Source: Saccharicrinis sp.
GTDB lineage: Bacteria > Bacteroidota > Bacteroidia > Bacteroidales > Marinilabiliaceae
Direction: 5' to 3'
Assembly (NCBI GenBank): GCA_024635555.1
Contig: JAGXIO010000134.1
Location: 1-58,467, forward strand
DNA: 58,467 nt
The position numbers and the translations under genes are program-made. Shown here in pieces: positions 37,501 to 47,000 of the stretch (position 1 is the first letter of the stretch; the number at the start of each line of letters is the position of its first letter). The notes under the pieces were generated by a model that worked only from the letters and a program-made list of their open reading frames with translations, had not been told where the DNA came from and did not search any database.

Positions 37501-37677
37501 AGATTTTACTTGTCGGGGCAAAATTTGTTTTTTATCTGGAGTGATAGCTACCGAGGTATTAACCCCGAAGCACGTGTGACTACCGGTGATTATAGATCGC
37601 CACTTATAGATGGAGTGCAGCGTGGTAGTTTCCCTATCCAATCTACTGTTACCGGCGGAATTGAAATTAATTTTTAA
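34573..37677 (+). CDS. SusC/RagA family TonB-linked outer-membrane transporter (first pair)
   Basis: I use the ATG at 34573 (1,034 residues); the frame opens 8 codons earlier at a TTG, but the signal peptide starts MKKVNHFICR. After cleavage near GMAQS comes a carboxypeptidase-D-like domain (INGLVKDINGETLIGVNVYV), then the plug (VGYGVQKKSHLTGAVSKI, LVVVDGYPTADG, VEVLKDAASGAIYGSRAANG), then the 22-strand barrel ending in the aromatic F of GGIEINF. SusC proteins import oligosaccharides, driven by TonB, in complex with a SusD lid. The SusD gene follows at once. It opens the polysaccharide locus. Confidence 0.96.
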   Translation: MKKVNHFICRCYFLLAIILLSAQIGMAQSAATINGLVKDINGETLIGVNVYVKGTTNGTVTDVNGRFNISVSDATPTLVFSYVGYDNQEVIVNNSEEINIVLQESFMNLEEVFVVGYGVQKKSHLTGAVSKIKSESMAELPVSSIDQALQGKLAGVTIQNTSSEVGTAPQIRIRGMGSISASSEPLVVVDGYPTADGLAMVDLNDVESVEVLKDAASGAIYGSRAANGVILITTKSGGSDKPKYAIKAFGGLKYAYQLHDIMTTDEYIKMRRNEEALGGDVIKPMERAWAYFDTETDWQREGLNVPASIYNAQFSVSGGKKDLTYYISSSYLKDEGIMIDNEYEKFSVRAKMDATLSSKVKVGINISPTYSKSQRPATSFMDFYRTYGWMPVRHNAQTSAITGKAIGEYAHARDFNNTTYPDDEIGEFTVSPWNSGKKNPRSRMDNEKRFRYDYRLQSNAYLSVKINDNLEFKTSNGFYFKYYDIEEFYNMGSEQDGEPNRGVYGNELFLDLLSENILNYNKTFGLHDISALAGFTAQKTTIKTADLEGINFPTDYVQTINAATTVNLDETQTYHEQIGLMSVLGRLTYSYNDKYLMSASIRTDGSSLFGPENRWGVFPAVSLGWRVSEENFMKQLSWVDQFKLRASYGVTGNNDIENYAHINKLNSANYVLGNNNGSLVPGLVNVSSTLANRAITWEQTDEYNFGLDLNTLNSRVNLSAEYYYSVTRKLLFKQPASSFTGFTDYWNNIGKIRNKGVEFELTTYNIKNKQFEWITSFNIAANSNRILEIGGEERFINSTEREQFLARVGDPAIQYFGYKTIGVWNSQEEIDKNPSHISDVPGGLRLADIYKDGVINEKDRIALGNPFPDFTWGLSNQLIYKDFDLSIMIQGVQGVEINNGDGYYNESKRLNPNYVNNRWINAANPGDGKTPYYNFGIEWEKTDYEIEDGSYTALRDVVLGYTLPKGTAKRMGLGGLRFYLSGQNLFFIWSDSYRGINPEARVTTGDYRSPLIDGVQRGSFPIQSTVTGGIEINF

Positions 37678-37727
37678 TCTAATTGCAAAGTAAGAATAAG
37701 ATGATATTTAAATATAAATATACAGCA

Positions 37728-39197
37728 ATGAAAAAAGCAATCAATTATATTATTGCATTGATGGTTTTTATGGGGCTTAGTACATCATGCCTCGATTTGG
37801 ATCCTATATCCGAAATCGGTGAGGAATCATTCTACAAAAACCAAGAGGATATGGGTATAGCAGTGATAGCCTGTTATAACGGCTTGCAGGACGCCATTGA
37901 TTCCGAATGGGCCTTAACAGAGATGAGAAGTGATAATTCCCGTGTATTTGACGTAAATTCAAGTACAGATAAAATACTAGAATTAGAGCAGTTGGATCAG
38001 TTGCGCGTAAGTCCGAGTAATGATAAAGTTGTAAAATACTGGAATGCAGTATATAAAAACATATCGCGTTGCAATGCAGTACTTAACCCCAATCATTTGG
38101 CTGTAGTGGCCGACGAGGTTAAGCGTGGACAGTTTAAGGGAGAAGCATTGTTTTTGCGTTCGTACCATTATTTTAATTTGGTGCGTTTATTTGGTCCTGT
38201 ATTTTTAATTACCGATAATATTAGTGCACAGGAAGCCAAAAATAAGGAACGGGTAGCGGTAGAAGAAGTGTATGTGCAAATTGAAAAGGATCTAAAAGAA
38301 GCCATTGATTTATTGCCAACAAGCTACGATGCTAAAGATAAGGGCCGAGCCACAAGCTATGCAGCCAGTGCTCTTTATGGTAAATTGTTATTAACACAAA
38401 AGCGATATGCCGAAGCATCAAAAGTGTTGGGAGATGTATTGACTGATTATGGTACCGATATGATTGCCTTTGACCAAGTGTTTAATATTGGTAACGAAAT
38501 GAACAAAGATATTCTTTTTGCCATCCGATTCCTCTCAGGAAATAAAGGACTAGGATCGCCATTTGGAAACTATTTTGCTCCTAAAGGCAGTGGGTCAAAT
38601 GTAATTAATGGGAATGGTGACGGATATAACCACCCTAGCACCGAAATGATAAAGCTCTTTAGTGTTAATGATGTTCGCAAGCCGGTTTCCTTGTCTGAGA
38701 CCTATTATGATGCGTCGAAGAAAACAGATCCAACTATTTACTCTCCATATGTTGCAAAGTATATGTCGCCTACAGTTTCAAAATACGATAGCGAAAACGA
38801 TTGGCTGGTACTTCGAGTAAGCGATTGTATTTTAATGTATGCTGAAGTTTTAAATGAACTTAACGGTCCCGCAGCTGGTCTCGAATATATCAATATGGTG
38901 CGTGCACGTGCAGGTTTAATGGATTACTCAATTGCAGATTTACCGCACAAACAGGCGTTTAGGAATGCAATTGAAAAGGAACGCCGACTGGAACTGGCAT
39001 TTGAAAATGAGCGCTGGTTCGATATGTTACGTTGGGGTATTGCTGTGGATAGAATCAACAATCACTTTTTAACAGAGGTTTTTTATCTCGGCTATCCTTA
39101 TCCTGTTGCTCCCATTCAGGAGTGGCAGCTGTTGTTGCCTATACCGCAAAGTGTAATTGATATTAACACAAATATTACTCAAAATTTGGGGTATTAG
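37728..39197 (+). CDS. SusD/RagB family lipoprotein (first pair)
   Basis: The ATG at 37728 gives 489 residues with a lipoprotein signal (lipobox LSTSC, Cys21). Two upstream in-frame starts exist at 37683 and 37701 but would put extra residues before the signal. SusD features are present: an N-terminal SusD-like part with GEESFYKNQED, helical TPR-like repeats (FKGEALFLRSYHYFNLVRLFG), and the C-terminal RLELAFENERWFDMLRWG. The protein caps SusC1 and binds glycan on the cell surface. It is followed by a small hairpin and then the IPT/TIG lipoprotein gene. Confidence 0.96.
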   Translation: MKKAINYIIALMVFMGLSTSCLDLDPISEIGEESFYKNQEDMGIAVIACYNGLQDAIDSEWALTEMRSDNSRVFDVNSSTDKILELEQLDQLRVSPSNDKVVKYWNAVYKNISRCNAVLNPNHLAVVADEVKRGQFKGEALFLRSYHYFNLVRLFGPVFLITDNISAQEAKNKERVAVEEVYVQIEKDLKEAIDLLPTSYDAKDKGRATSYAASALYGKLLLTQKRYAEASKVLGDVLTDYGTDMIAFDQVFNIGNEMNKDILFAIRFLSGNKGLGSPFGNYFAPKGSGSNVINGNGDGYNHPSTEMIKLFSVNDVRKPVSLSETYYDASKKTDPTIYSPYVAKYMSPTVSKYDSENDWLVLRVSDCILMYAEVLNELNGPAAGLEYINMVRARAGLMDYSIADLPHKQAFRNAIEKERRLELAFENERWFDMLRWGIAVDRINNHFLTEVFYLGYPYPVAPIQEWQLLLPIPQSVIDINTNITQNLGY

Positions 39198-39207
39198 TAA
39201 GTAACAT

Positions 39208-39229
39208 GTTGCTTTTTAGCAACGTTTTT
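39208..39229 (+). terminator. weak hairpin after susD1, possible attenuator
   Basis: GTTGCT-TTTT-AGCAAC (39208-39223) followed by GTTTTT. A short stem, so it may only reduce readthrough into the lipoprotein gene. Confidence 0.4.
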
Positions 39230-39331
39230 AAATCAATTAAGCATAGAGAATTGGAGTATTCAAAACTTAAATAAGCAATTAACAAACAATCAAATCAAGG
39301 TTTAACAGCGCACATTTTAAAACTAAAGAAT

Positions 39332-40831
39332 ATGAGTTTGAATAGAATAAAATATAATTTTCACCCTTCACAACTGTTTACCAAAAGCATGTTGGTTGGG
39401 TTGATTTTAGTTTCGCTTTTCATTGGTGGTTGTGACGAAGAGGTATCCGTTTTTGAACAAAAAGTAGCTTCCCCAATAGTTTCTTCGTTTACTCCATCTA
39501 CAGGTGCTGTAGGTACGGATTTGACCATCAACGGTGATTTTTTAACAGATGTAGACACGGTTAAAATAGGAGGCGTTTTGGCTCAAATAAAATCCAGGGT
39601 TTCCAAAAACCAACTTGTTGTTAACGTGCTCCCCGAATGTAAATCCGGTGTTGTTTCAGTTCATAATTCAACTGGATGGATTGCGTCTTCTGAATCTTTT
39701 ACAATGGAATATATCATTCCTACATTAGCCTCTTTCTCGTCCACTGCTAAGGTTAACGATGTTATGGAAATACGCGGTACAAAAATGTATGGTGTATTTA
39801 AAGTGTACTTGCGCCAAAATGATGGCGTTGATGTAGAAGCAAAAATTTTAAATCGTAGAGAGGATGAGCTCTTTGTTGAAGTTCCTTATTTTATGGGTGC
39901 TAATGCTAAAGTGGTTCTCACGTATCTTACGCAATCGTCGAGTCAAAATGTTATATCCGCTGATGATTTTTCGTTAACGAAACCTACGCCTTTAGTTACC
40001 AATAAACCGGTAGAGGGACAGGTAAAAACAACTGTTGAACTTGCCGGGGAAAATTTATCGGTTATTGATAAAGTGATGGTTGGTGAATTCCAGGCTCAAA
40101 TCGTATCGCGAGATTCTCAGGCAATCTCCTTTATTGTGCCTGGACAGTTCGAAGGCTCTACTTTTCACGCTTTAAAGCTTATTTACTATGGCGACCAAGA
40201 GATTGCTGTGAATACTAAGTTTAGGGTAATACGTAAAGTTGAGAAAGTGTATTTCTGGGAAGACCGAACCATTCAATGTCAAGTTGATGATGCTACGGAC
40301 GCATTTTTTAATCCTAAAATAGGTTATGCTTATTCTCCTTGCGAGTACGAAGCCAACCGCAATGATATTTACTTTTATGTGGTATGGAGTGGATCAAGTA
40401 GTCTCATTCAACTTAACAACCCTAATAATAGTAGCAGTCAGGCTAAAAACTTTAAGTGTGAAGGTGAAGATCTTCCTTTCGAAAAGTTACCCAATGTGGT
40501 TAAATTTAGAATTTTGAGTGCAACAGATTCAACGCAACTAGCGCTGAAAAACAAAGTGATTAATAAGGAGATTGTGGAGATTACCGATGAAACTTGGGCG
40601 GGAGTGCCTAAATGTGCGAGTAACACGCCTCGCTTTTTTCCAAGTGCAACAGAACCTCAAGCAAATCAGTTTGTGGTTGGAGATGTACTGATGTTTCAAA
40701 GATTTGATGCGGGTGAACCGTTTGAAACTGGTTTTATATATATTACCAATCTCACCATACCTGACTTTACTGAAGACGCCGACGAAGGTAAAAAAGCAGT
40801 CATTACCTTTAATTGTTATTTCCAAAAATAA
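39332..40831 (+). CDS. surface lipoprotein with IPT/TIG domains, SusE-position glycan-binding candidate
   Basis: 499 residues. The lipobox LFIGGC puts the lipid-bearing cysteine at residue 34, followed by DEE, an acidic patch like the export signal that sends Bacteroidota lipoproteins to the cell surface. At least two IPT/TIG-type immunoglobulin folds follow (PIVSSFTPSTGAVGTDLTINGDFL and a later VEGQVKTTVELAGENL). The C-terminal ~200 residues are probably a glycan-binding module; no known carbohydrate-binding family is recognised. Its place after SusD and its form match SusE/SusF-like surface glycan-binding proteins. The natural ligand is unknown. Confidence 0.82.
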   Translation: MSLNRIKYNFHPSQLFTKSMLVGLILVSLFIGGCDEEVSVFEQKVASPIVSSFTPSTGAVGTDLTINGDFLTDVDTVKIGGVLAQIKSRVSKNQLVVNVLPECKSGVVSVHNSTGWIASSESFTMEYIIPTLASFSSTAKVNDVMEIRGTKMYGVFKVYLRQNDGVDVEAKILNRREDELFVEVPYFMGANAKVVLTYLTQSSSQNVISADDFSLTKPTPLVTNKPVEGQVKTTVELAGENLSVIDKVMVGEFQAQIVSRDSQAISFIVPGQFEGSTFHALKLIYYGDQEIAVNTKFRVIRKVEKVYFWEDRTIQCQVDDATDAFFNPKIGYAYSPCEYEANRNDIYFYVVWSGSSSLIQLNNPNNSSSQAKNFKCEGEDLPFEKLPNVVKFRILSATDSTQLALKNKVINKEIVEITDETWAGVPKCASNTPRFFPSATEPQANQFVVGDVLMFQRFDAGEPFETGFIYITNLTIPDFTEDADEGKKAVITFNCYFQK

Positions 40832-40843
40832 ATATTCTATTTT

Positions 40844-40879
40844 CCGGATTCAGCCCTTCTTTTTAAAGGCTGAATCTGG
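40844..40879 (+). terminator. intergenic hairpin after the lipoprotein gene
   Basis: CCGGATTCAGCC (40844-40855) pairs with GGCTGAATCTGG (40868-40879), with one G-T pair. Only a loose T-rich tail follows, so it may act as a partial terminator or a 3'-end stabiliser. Confidence 0.55.
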
Positions 40880-40898
40880 TTCATTTTTATAAACACTT

Positions 40899-42701
40899 AT
40901 GCTAAAAATTATACTATTAGTTATTTCACTAGCAATAACGAGTTTTTTTGCAAAAGCTCAGTGGCAGTCAAATTTACTGACTGTACAAAGCAACAATAAA
41001 CTTGTTTATCATCCTGATGCAGATGGTTACACGCTACCTGACTTTAGCCATGCCGGATACAAAGGTGGTGGTATTGAGATTCCTAGCGTACCGGTATTAA
41101 AAACCATATCGCCCGTAAGCGGCGATAACACGGTTCATATTCAGACAGCTATTAACAGCATGGCAGTTTTTCCTTTAAATGCGGATGGTATTAGAGGTGC
41201 TTTACTTCTTAATGCCGGAGTATACGAAATCTGGGGATCGCTAAATGTCGGTGTAAGCGGAGTTGTTATTAGGGGCGTAGGAAATGGTACTTCTGCCTCA
41301 AACTCTACTATACTGATAGCGAAAGGAAATACTCCGAATCAGCGGGATGTTTTGGTGGCGGGTAATTTAAAAAGAGTTTATTGGGACAACGGAATTAAGA
41401 ATCTTCAAAATATAACAACAGATTTATTACCATCAGGAGCAAATTCGTTTAGCATAGATAATGGCAGTAGTTTTGAGGTGGGCGATCAAGTTGTTATTAC
41501 ACATCCTTGCACCGAAGCATGGCTAGAGGCTGTAGACTATGGTGGAATGCAGGATGTTAGCGAGCGTTGGAAAATAAATCAACTTCCCATTGTGTATAAT
41601 CGTTACATTACCCAAATTAGCGGAAATGTAATTACTGTAGATGCACCGTTTTTTTACACCTTAAATAAAGTATTGGCTCAAAGTACTATATCCCACTTTA
41701 ATACAGCGGATATTTTAACGCAAATAGGTTTAGAGAATTTCCGGATTGATATTGAAACTGCTGGAGGTGAAGACGAAAAGCATGCTTGGCAAGCCATACG
41801 TTATAAAAGTATTGAAAATAGCTGGGCTAATAATGTGGTGGTTACTGGGTTCGGTCAATCCGGCTTCATTACCGAAGGTGCCACTCGTATCACCATTCAA
41901 AATTGCGAAGCATTGGATCCGGTGGGTATAGTAATGGGCGAAAGAATGTACAATTTTAATACGTATAGTTTTTCGCAACTTATTTTGTTTAAAAATTGTA
42001 TAGCCAGCAATGGTCGCCATCATTACGTGTCAAATGGTACCTCATCGGTTTCGGGTAATGTGTTTTTGCATTGCGTGTCGAGCGGAATCAATAACGTTAG
42101 TGAGGGACATAGACAATGGACCTCGGGGATGCTTTTTGATAACCATACCGAAACCAATCTAAAACGTGAATACGTGCTGGGCTTATATAACAGGGGTGAT
42201 TATGGTACAGGCCATGGATGGTCTGCAGTAAATAGTGTGTTGTGGAATTGCGATGTAACAAGCAGCGGTTCTATCTATCTGCAAAAACCACCAACAGCAC
42301 AAAATTATGCAATTGGTTGTACAGCAAAACGTATTACCCACACCTCACCTTTTAGCGGGGCGGCAGGTTATATCGAAGGTTTAAACCAAGCGCAGCTACA
42401 GCCCGCATCGTTGTATTTAGCGCAACTCGAAGATCGTACAACTTTTACCTCAATTGGCCAAACTAAAGTAAAGCTCATTGATTATTCATTTAATAAAGAT
42501 TTGGGTGTTTTACATGTCAAGTTATTAAATGAATACAAAGAATGTAAGCTGGCACTTTACAACATTTCGGGCATGTTGTTGAAAACAGAAAAAATGGTGG
42601 GTAATGAAGCCGAAATAACATGGACGGGTTTTAGCAAAGGAATCTATTTGATCCATGTTAGCTCAGATAAGGCATCACAAACTATTAAAATTATGTACTG
42701 A
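40899..42701 (+). CDS. secreted right-handed beta-helix protein, candidate polysaccharide lyase, T9SS type A tail
   Basis: 600 residues with a signal peptide (LVISLAITSFFAKAQ). The front has YHPDADGYTLPDFSHAGYKG and IQTAINSMAVFP, the layout of pectate-lyase-like beta-helix proteins; the helix runs to about residue 515 (RGALLLNAGVYEIWG, GVVIRGVGNG, ITIQNCEALDP). The C-terminal ~75 residues (DLGVLHVKLLN to QTIKIMY) are a T9SS sorting domain, so it is exported across the outer membrane. I cannot assign a PL or GH family. Lyase activity would fit the GH88 enzyme downstream. It follows the IPT/TIG lipoprotein gene by 67 bases. Confidence 0.75.
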   Translation: MLKIILLVISLAITSFFAKAQWQSNLLTVQSNNKLVYHPDADGYTLPDFSHAGYKGGGIEIPSVPVLKTISPVSGDNTVHIQTAINSMAVFPLNADGIRGALLLNAGVYEIWGSLNVGVSGVVIRGVGNGTSASNSTILIAKGNTPNQRDVLVAGNLKRVYWDNGIKNLQNITTDLLPSGANSFSIDNGSSFEVGDQVVITHPCTEAWLEAVDYGGMQDVSERWKINQLPIVYNRYITQISGNVITVDAPFFYTLNKVLAQSTISHFNTADILTQIGLENFRIDIETAGGEDEKHAWQAIRYKSIENSWANNVVVTGFGQSGFITEGATRITIQNCEALDPVGIVMGERMYNFNTYSFSQLILFKNCIASNGRHHYVSNGTSSVSGNVFLHCVSSGINNVSEGHRQWTSGMLFDNHTETNLKREYVLGLYNRGDYGTGHGWSAVNSVLWNCDVTSSGSIYLQKPPTAQNYAIGCTAKRITHTSPFSGAAGYIEGLNQAQLQPASLYLAQLEDRTTFTSIGQTKVKLIDYSFNKDLGVLHVKLLNEYKECKLALYNISGMLLKTEKMVGNEAEITWTGFSKGIYLIHVSSDKASQTIKIMY

Positions 42702-42872
42702 AAAAGCGCTTAATATAAAATTTTTATCTTTTAATCGCTTTAATATCAATGCTGTGGATAAAACTTTGGATTATCGTTATTATTTGTTTTTTCCATTCGA
42801 TTAACTGCATACCTGGGTTCAAACGTGGATTATGGTTTTTATATAATTATATTATTAATTTAAAAATTAAAA

Positions 42873-43940
42873 ATGATGAAAAAGTTATTTACATTGATTG
42901 CTATTTTATCCCTTGGAATAGCTGCTCATGCCCAAGTGGTATTTACAGAAAATTTTACTGGCTACACGGATGGTTCCAATTTAGAAGCACCCGTACCGGC
43001 TGAGGATGCTAGCTATGATTTTGCCAAGGATTGGTATGTTACTTTTAGCCAAGACAATCGAGATCTAGTTAGTCCAATTGTTAAAGCAGGAGCTTTAACT
43101 TATACAGATTATGTTGCTTCGGGTGTGGGTAATAAAGCTGTTTTGGCTGGCTTTAGCCCTGATGATAGTGGAACAGCCCACTTCACACATCGCCGTGTTA
43201 TAACTGATGGCATATCTGATAAGTTGTTTGTTTCGTTTCTGGTAAACGTAAAAGATGATAGTAAAAGAAATTCTCAGCGCGATTTTTTCTCCTTTGATGG
43301 TCATCAAGGTAACACTAGTTATTTTCCGCGTGGTCGTGTTTTTGCCAAAATAGACGATGATGGTGGTGTAATTTTTGGCGTATCAAAAAATTCTACTTCA
43401 GGAAGTGTTATTGCCAATGTCAATAATACGTTTGCACTTAATACTACCTATTTGATGGTGGTTGTATATGAGAAAGTAGCTGGCGAAAGAACCGATATGA
43501 TACGTTTATACGTGAACCCCGTTATGGCTGAGACAGAAGCAGCGCAAGCAGCCGACGTTCAAGCAGTATCAACCGACTTGCAATCTGATTTTGCAGAAAC
43601 TGAACTCTTTATTGCAATTGTGTTACGTCAACGTAACATTGCTGCAGACATCAGCGGTATCCGTGTTTCAAAATCTTGGGATGCACTTTGGGCAGGAGAT
43701 CCAGTAGCTGTAAGAAATGTGGAAAACACAACAGCAAACATCACCTTCAATGGTCAACAATTAATGTTGAACAATGCGCAAGACGGAGCGGTTGCTATTT
43801 TTGATATTACAGGCCGTCAAATGCTAAATGAAAAAGTAGGTGTAAATGCAGTTTTGCCATTAAACTTACCTTCATCAGTATATGTGGTTAAATATGTTGC
43901 CAACGACGGTAGCGTAGAAACTGCTAAAATTATTTTGTAA
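42873..43940 (+). CDS. secreted protein with T9SS type A tail, function unknown
   Basis: 355 residues. The signal peptide is KKLFTLIAILSLGIAAHAQ; the second of two adjacent ATGs is equally likely as start. The mature part (about 20-275) opens with VVFTENFTGYTDGSNL, rich in beta strands, and looks like a concanavalin-type (LamG-like) sandwich as found in carbohydrate-binding or surface proteins. The C-terminus (ENTTANITFNGQQLMLNNA to SVETAKIIL) is a T9SS type A sorting domain. No catalytic motif is seen. The gene sits at the end of the SusC1 operon and is followed by a strong terminator. Confidence 0.75.
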   Translation: MMKKLFTLIAILSLGIAAHAQVVFTENFTGYTDGSNLEAPVPAEDASYDFAKDWYVTFSQDNRDLVSPIVKAGALTYTDYVASGVGNKAVLAGFSPDDSGTAHFTHRRVITDGISDKLFVSFLVNVKDDSKRNSQRDFFSFDGHQGNTSYFPRGRVFAKIDDDGGVIFGVSKNSTSGSVIANVNNTFALNTTYLMVVVYEKVAGERTDMIRLYVNPVMAETEAAQAADVQAVSTDLQSDFAETELFIAIVLRQRNIAADISGIRVSKSWDALWAGDPVAVRNVENTTANITFNGQQLMLNNAQDGAVAIFDITGRQMLNEKVGVNAVLPLNLPSSVYVVKYVANDGSVETAKIIL

Positions 43941-43954
43941 CATTATTAAATTTT

Positions 43955-43992
43955 AAACCTCTCCGGAACTTTGTTTCGGAGAGGTTTTTTTT
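43955..43992 (+). terminator. intrinsic terminator at the end of the SusC1 operon
   Basis: AAACCTCTCCG (43955-43965) pairs perfectly with CGGAGAGGTTT (43977-43987), followed by T. It lies between convergent genes and may act on both strands. Confidence 0.93.
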
Positions 43993-44024
43993 GCTATACG
44001 TTGCCGTATTGCGCCATATATGTT

Positions 44025-47000
44025 CTACATAAATTGTTTGGGTGTTTGGCCATATATCTCTTTAAAACACTTGGTAAAATACGAAGGGGAATTAAAACCT
44101 ACCATAAACACAATTTCTTCTACATTATAATTTCCCGATTTTAATAATTCTGCGGCATTCTTAAGCCTAACTACACGGATATACTCATTGGGAGAATAGT
44201 TGGTCAGCTGTTTTAACTTCCGATGCAAATGACCACGGCTCATACCCACTTCGCTCGATAATGACTCTACACTAAAATTGGCATTGGCCACATTTTCATT
44301 GATGATATCCGACACTTTATCGAGAAAATAATTTTCCATATTCCTTTGCGGCTGCAAGGTATTGTCGTTTAAAAATGTTTTTTGAAAAGCCAGTTTTAAG
44401 TCTTCTCGTTGCTTGAGAAGATTGGAAAGGCGCGATATGAGTAAGTTCTCACTAAAAGGCTTGGTGATATAATCGTCGGCACCTGTTGATAAACCTTTAA
44501 TTTCGTTGGCATCCGAGGATAGTGCTGTGAGTAGCACAACGGGGATGTGGCTGAGCTCTATACTGGATTTTATTTTGTTGCAGAGGTCAAGGCCATCTAT
44601 CTCGGGCATCATCACGTCCGACAAAACCAAATCGTAATCGTTGTTGTGCAATTGATTTATGGCTTGGGCACCATCTGGCGATTCATCCACAAAATAATAG
44701 GGCGAAAGGATATCTTTTAAAAAACTACGCATCTCATCATTGTCCTCCACAACCAAAATACGGTAGGGTTCACCGACTTCATTTTTATGCACCAGAGGTT
44801 GCGTTGTTTCCATACTTTCTGCGCCCATTATTTCATCATGCTGCAAGGTTGGTTGTTCTGTAGATATTGCTTGGTTTTGCTTAAGTGGCATTACCACCGT
44901 AAAACAAGCCCCCTCGCCCGATGTGCTCGATGCTGTGATTTGGCCATGATGTGCTAGTACATAATCCTTACAGATGGAAAGTCCGATTCCGGTGCCAATT
45001 TCGTTGCCGTATCCTTTTTCAAATCTTTTAAATAAGTTACTCTTCATTCGCTGGTCAAAGCCTGCGCCAGAATCTATGATGCTTATTTGTACATATTCGT
45101 CCTGTGGTAGATTGCCTAATTTAACTTGATGGAGATAATTTAAGGTTTCCACGGCAGATCCAATGCTTACTTTTATATCAATAGAATCCCCTTGTTTAAC
45201 GTTCTTAAATGCGTTGGAAAGCAGATTTATAAATATCTTATCCAATTTCTCTCTGTCGGCCTCCACCACAATATCCTTATCTTGACTCAAGGAGTACTGT
45301 ATGTTTTTTTCGTTGGCTTCTTCCGCAAAAAAGCCAAAACATTGTTCGAGTAATTTGCGCAAATTAATAGGCGATAAGTTTAATTTAAGAGTGCCTTTTT
45401 CCAGTTTTCTAAAATCCAACACTTGGTTCATTAGTGTTAACAGACGATTGGTATTTTGCTGTATCAACTTTAGTTTTTTAAATGCATTATCCGAAAGCTG
45501 CTCTTTGTTGATAACGGAATTTAATGGTCCCGATATAAGGGTGAGGGGCGTGCGCATTTCGTGCGATATGTTGGTAAAAAACTTTAGCTTGGCCTCATGC
45601 AGTTGATCTTCCTGTTCTTGCTTTATTTTTAATACCAGCAAACTTTTTTTAAGGGCAAGGCGATCTCTACGTGCTGCAAATATAGCTCTCGAAATAGCCG
45701 CTAAAACTACTAAGTAAAGTAAATAAGCGATGGTAGTGCGCCACCAAGGCAGTTCAATAGATATGGGAAGAGCTGTGGGTGTTTGATTCCATATGCCATC
45801 GTTATTGGCCGCTATAACTTCAAAAACATAATTGCCCGAAGGGATGCTCGTAAATACCGCCTGGTTATCCGTTTCATTATCAATCCATTCGTCATATATT
45901 CCCACCAACCTATACTTGTACCTATTTTTGCCGGGAAGCAAATAATTGTCAGCCGCAAAATTAACCCTAAACGAAGTTTTATTGTATCCAAATTTTAAGG
46001 GTTCGTAGTTGTTTTTCAACACATTAAATTCGGGATACAATTTTTGTTTGTTGTTAACCGATAGCCAATTCAAAATAACCTTGGGCCGTCGAAGGTTGGT
46101 TTTTAAATTTCCGGGATCCACAACTGTAAAACCGTTGGTGCCCCCAAAATACAGCTTGTTTTTATGATCTTTAAAAATGGCTTGTGGATTAAATTGGTTT
46201 CCTTGTATGCCGTCAATTTCATTAAACTGTCTTAAAATGTTGTTAGGGGTATCATAAAAATACAAACCGGTATTGGTGCTAATCCAATCATTATTATCCT
46301 GATCGGCTACGAAGCCGTAGACATCTTTACCCAAAAATAAGGAATCTGTGCCTAAGTGAACAATCGAATTGGTATTGAAATTATAACGATGAATACCCGT
46401 GGCTTTAGCACCTACCCAAACGGTATTTTTGTCCATCTGGTTTATGTAGTATACATTGCCCAAGGGATCGTGAAATGTTTCGTGCCAGGTTTGTGCGACT
46501 TTACCCGGGCAAAAGCGGGATACTCCTGAGTTGCTGCCTACCCATAAACAATCTACGGAATCAACATATAGCGTTCGTACAAAGCGAGTGTTCTGAATCT
46601 CCTCCGAAACATTCATGTTGTCAAACGATGTAAAGGAATCAGATGCGAAATCGTAAAAAAACACCCCGTTACCAAAAGTACCTATCCATATTCCTTTGCT
46701 GCATGGTGCCATGGCATACACGTGTTCAATTTGAGATGGAAAACCGGGATGATTTTTTTCGTTCATCTGTGTAAAAACATCCGAGCCCTTTTTTTTGTAC
46801 CATAATTTGTGTCTGTACGTTCCAACCCAAACAGTACCATTTTTGTCCATACTTAGGGCTTTTATGTTTATCACATCCTGGGTGTCGTCAAGCTTTATCA
46901 CTTCAAAATTCCCGGTGGATGGCCAATATCTGTTCAGTCCCCCAACTTCGGTGCCGATGTACATACTACCGTCATTCAATTCCACAAATGAACTTATAAT

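Noticed and set aside
42749-43003. 84-codon frame before the 355-residue secreted protein
   Set aside because: It overlaps the real signal peptide region in another frame and has no protein-like features.
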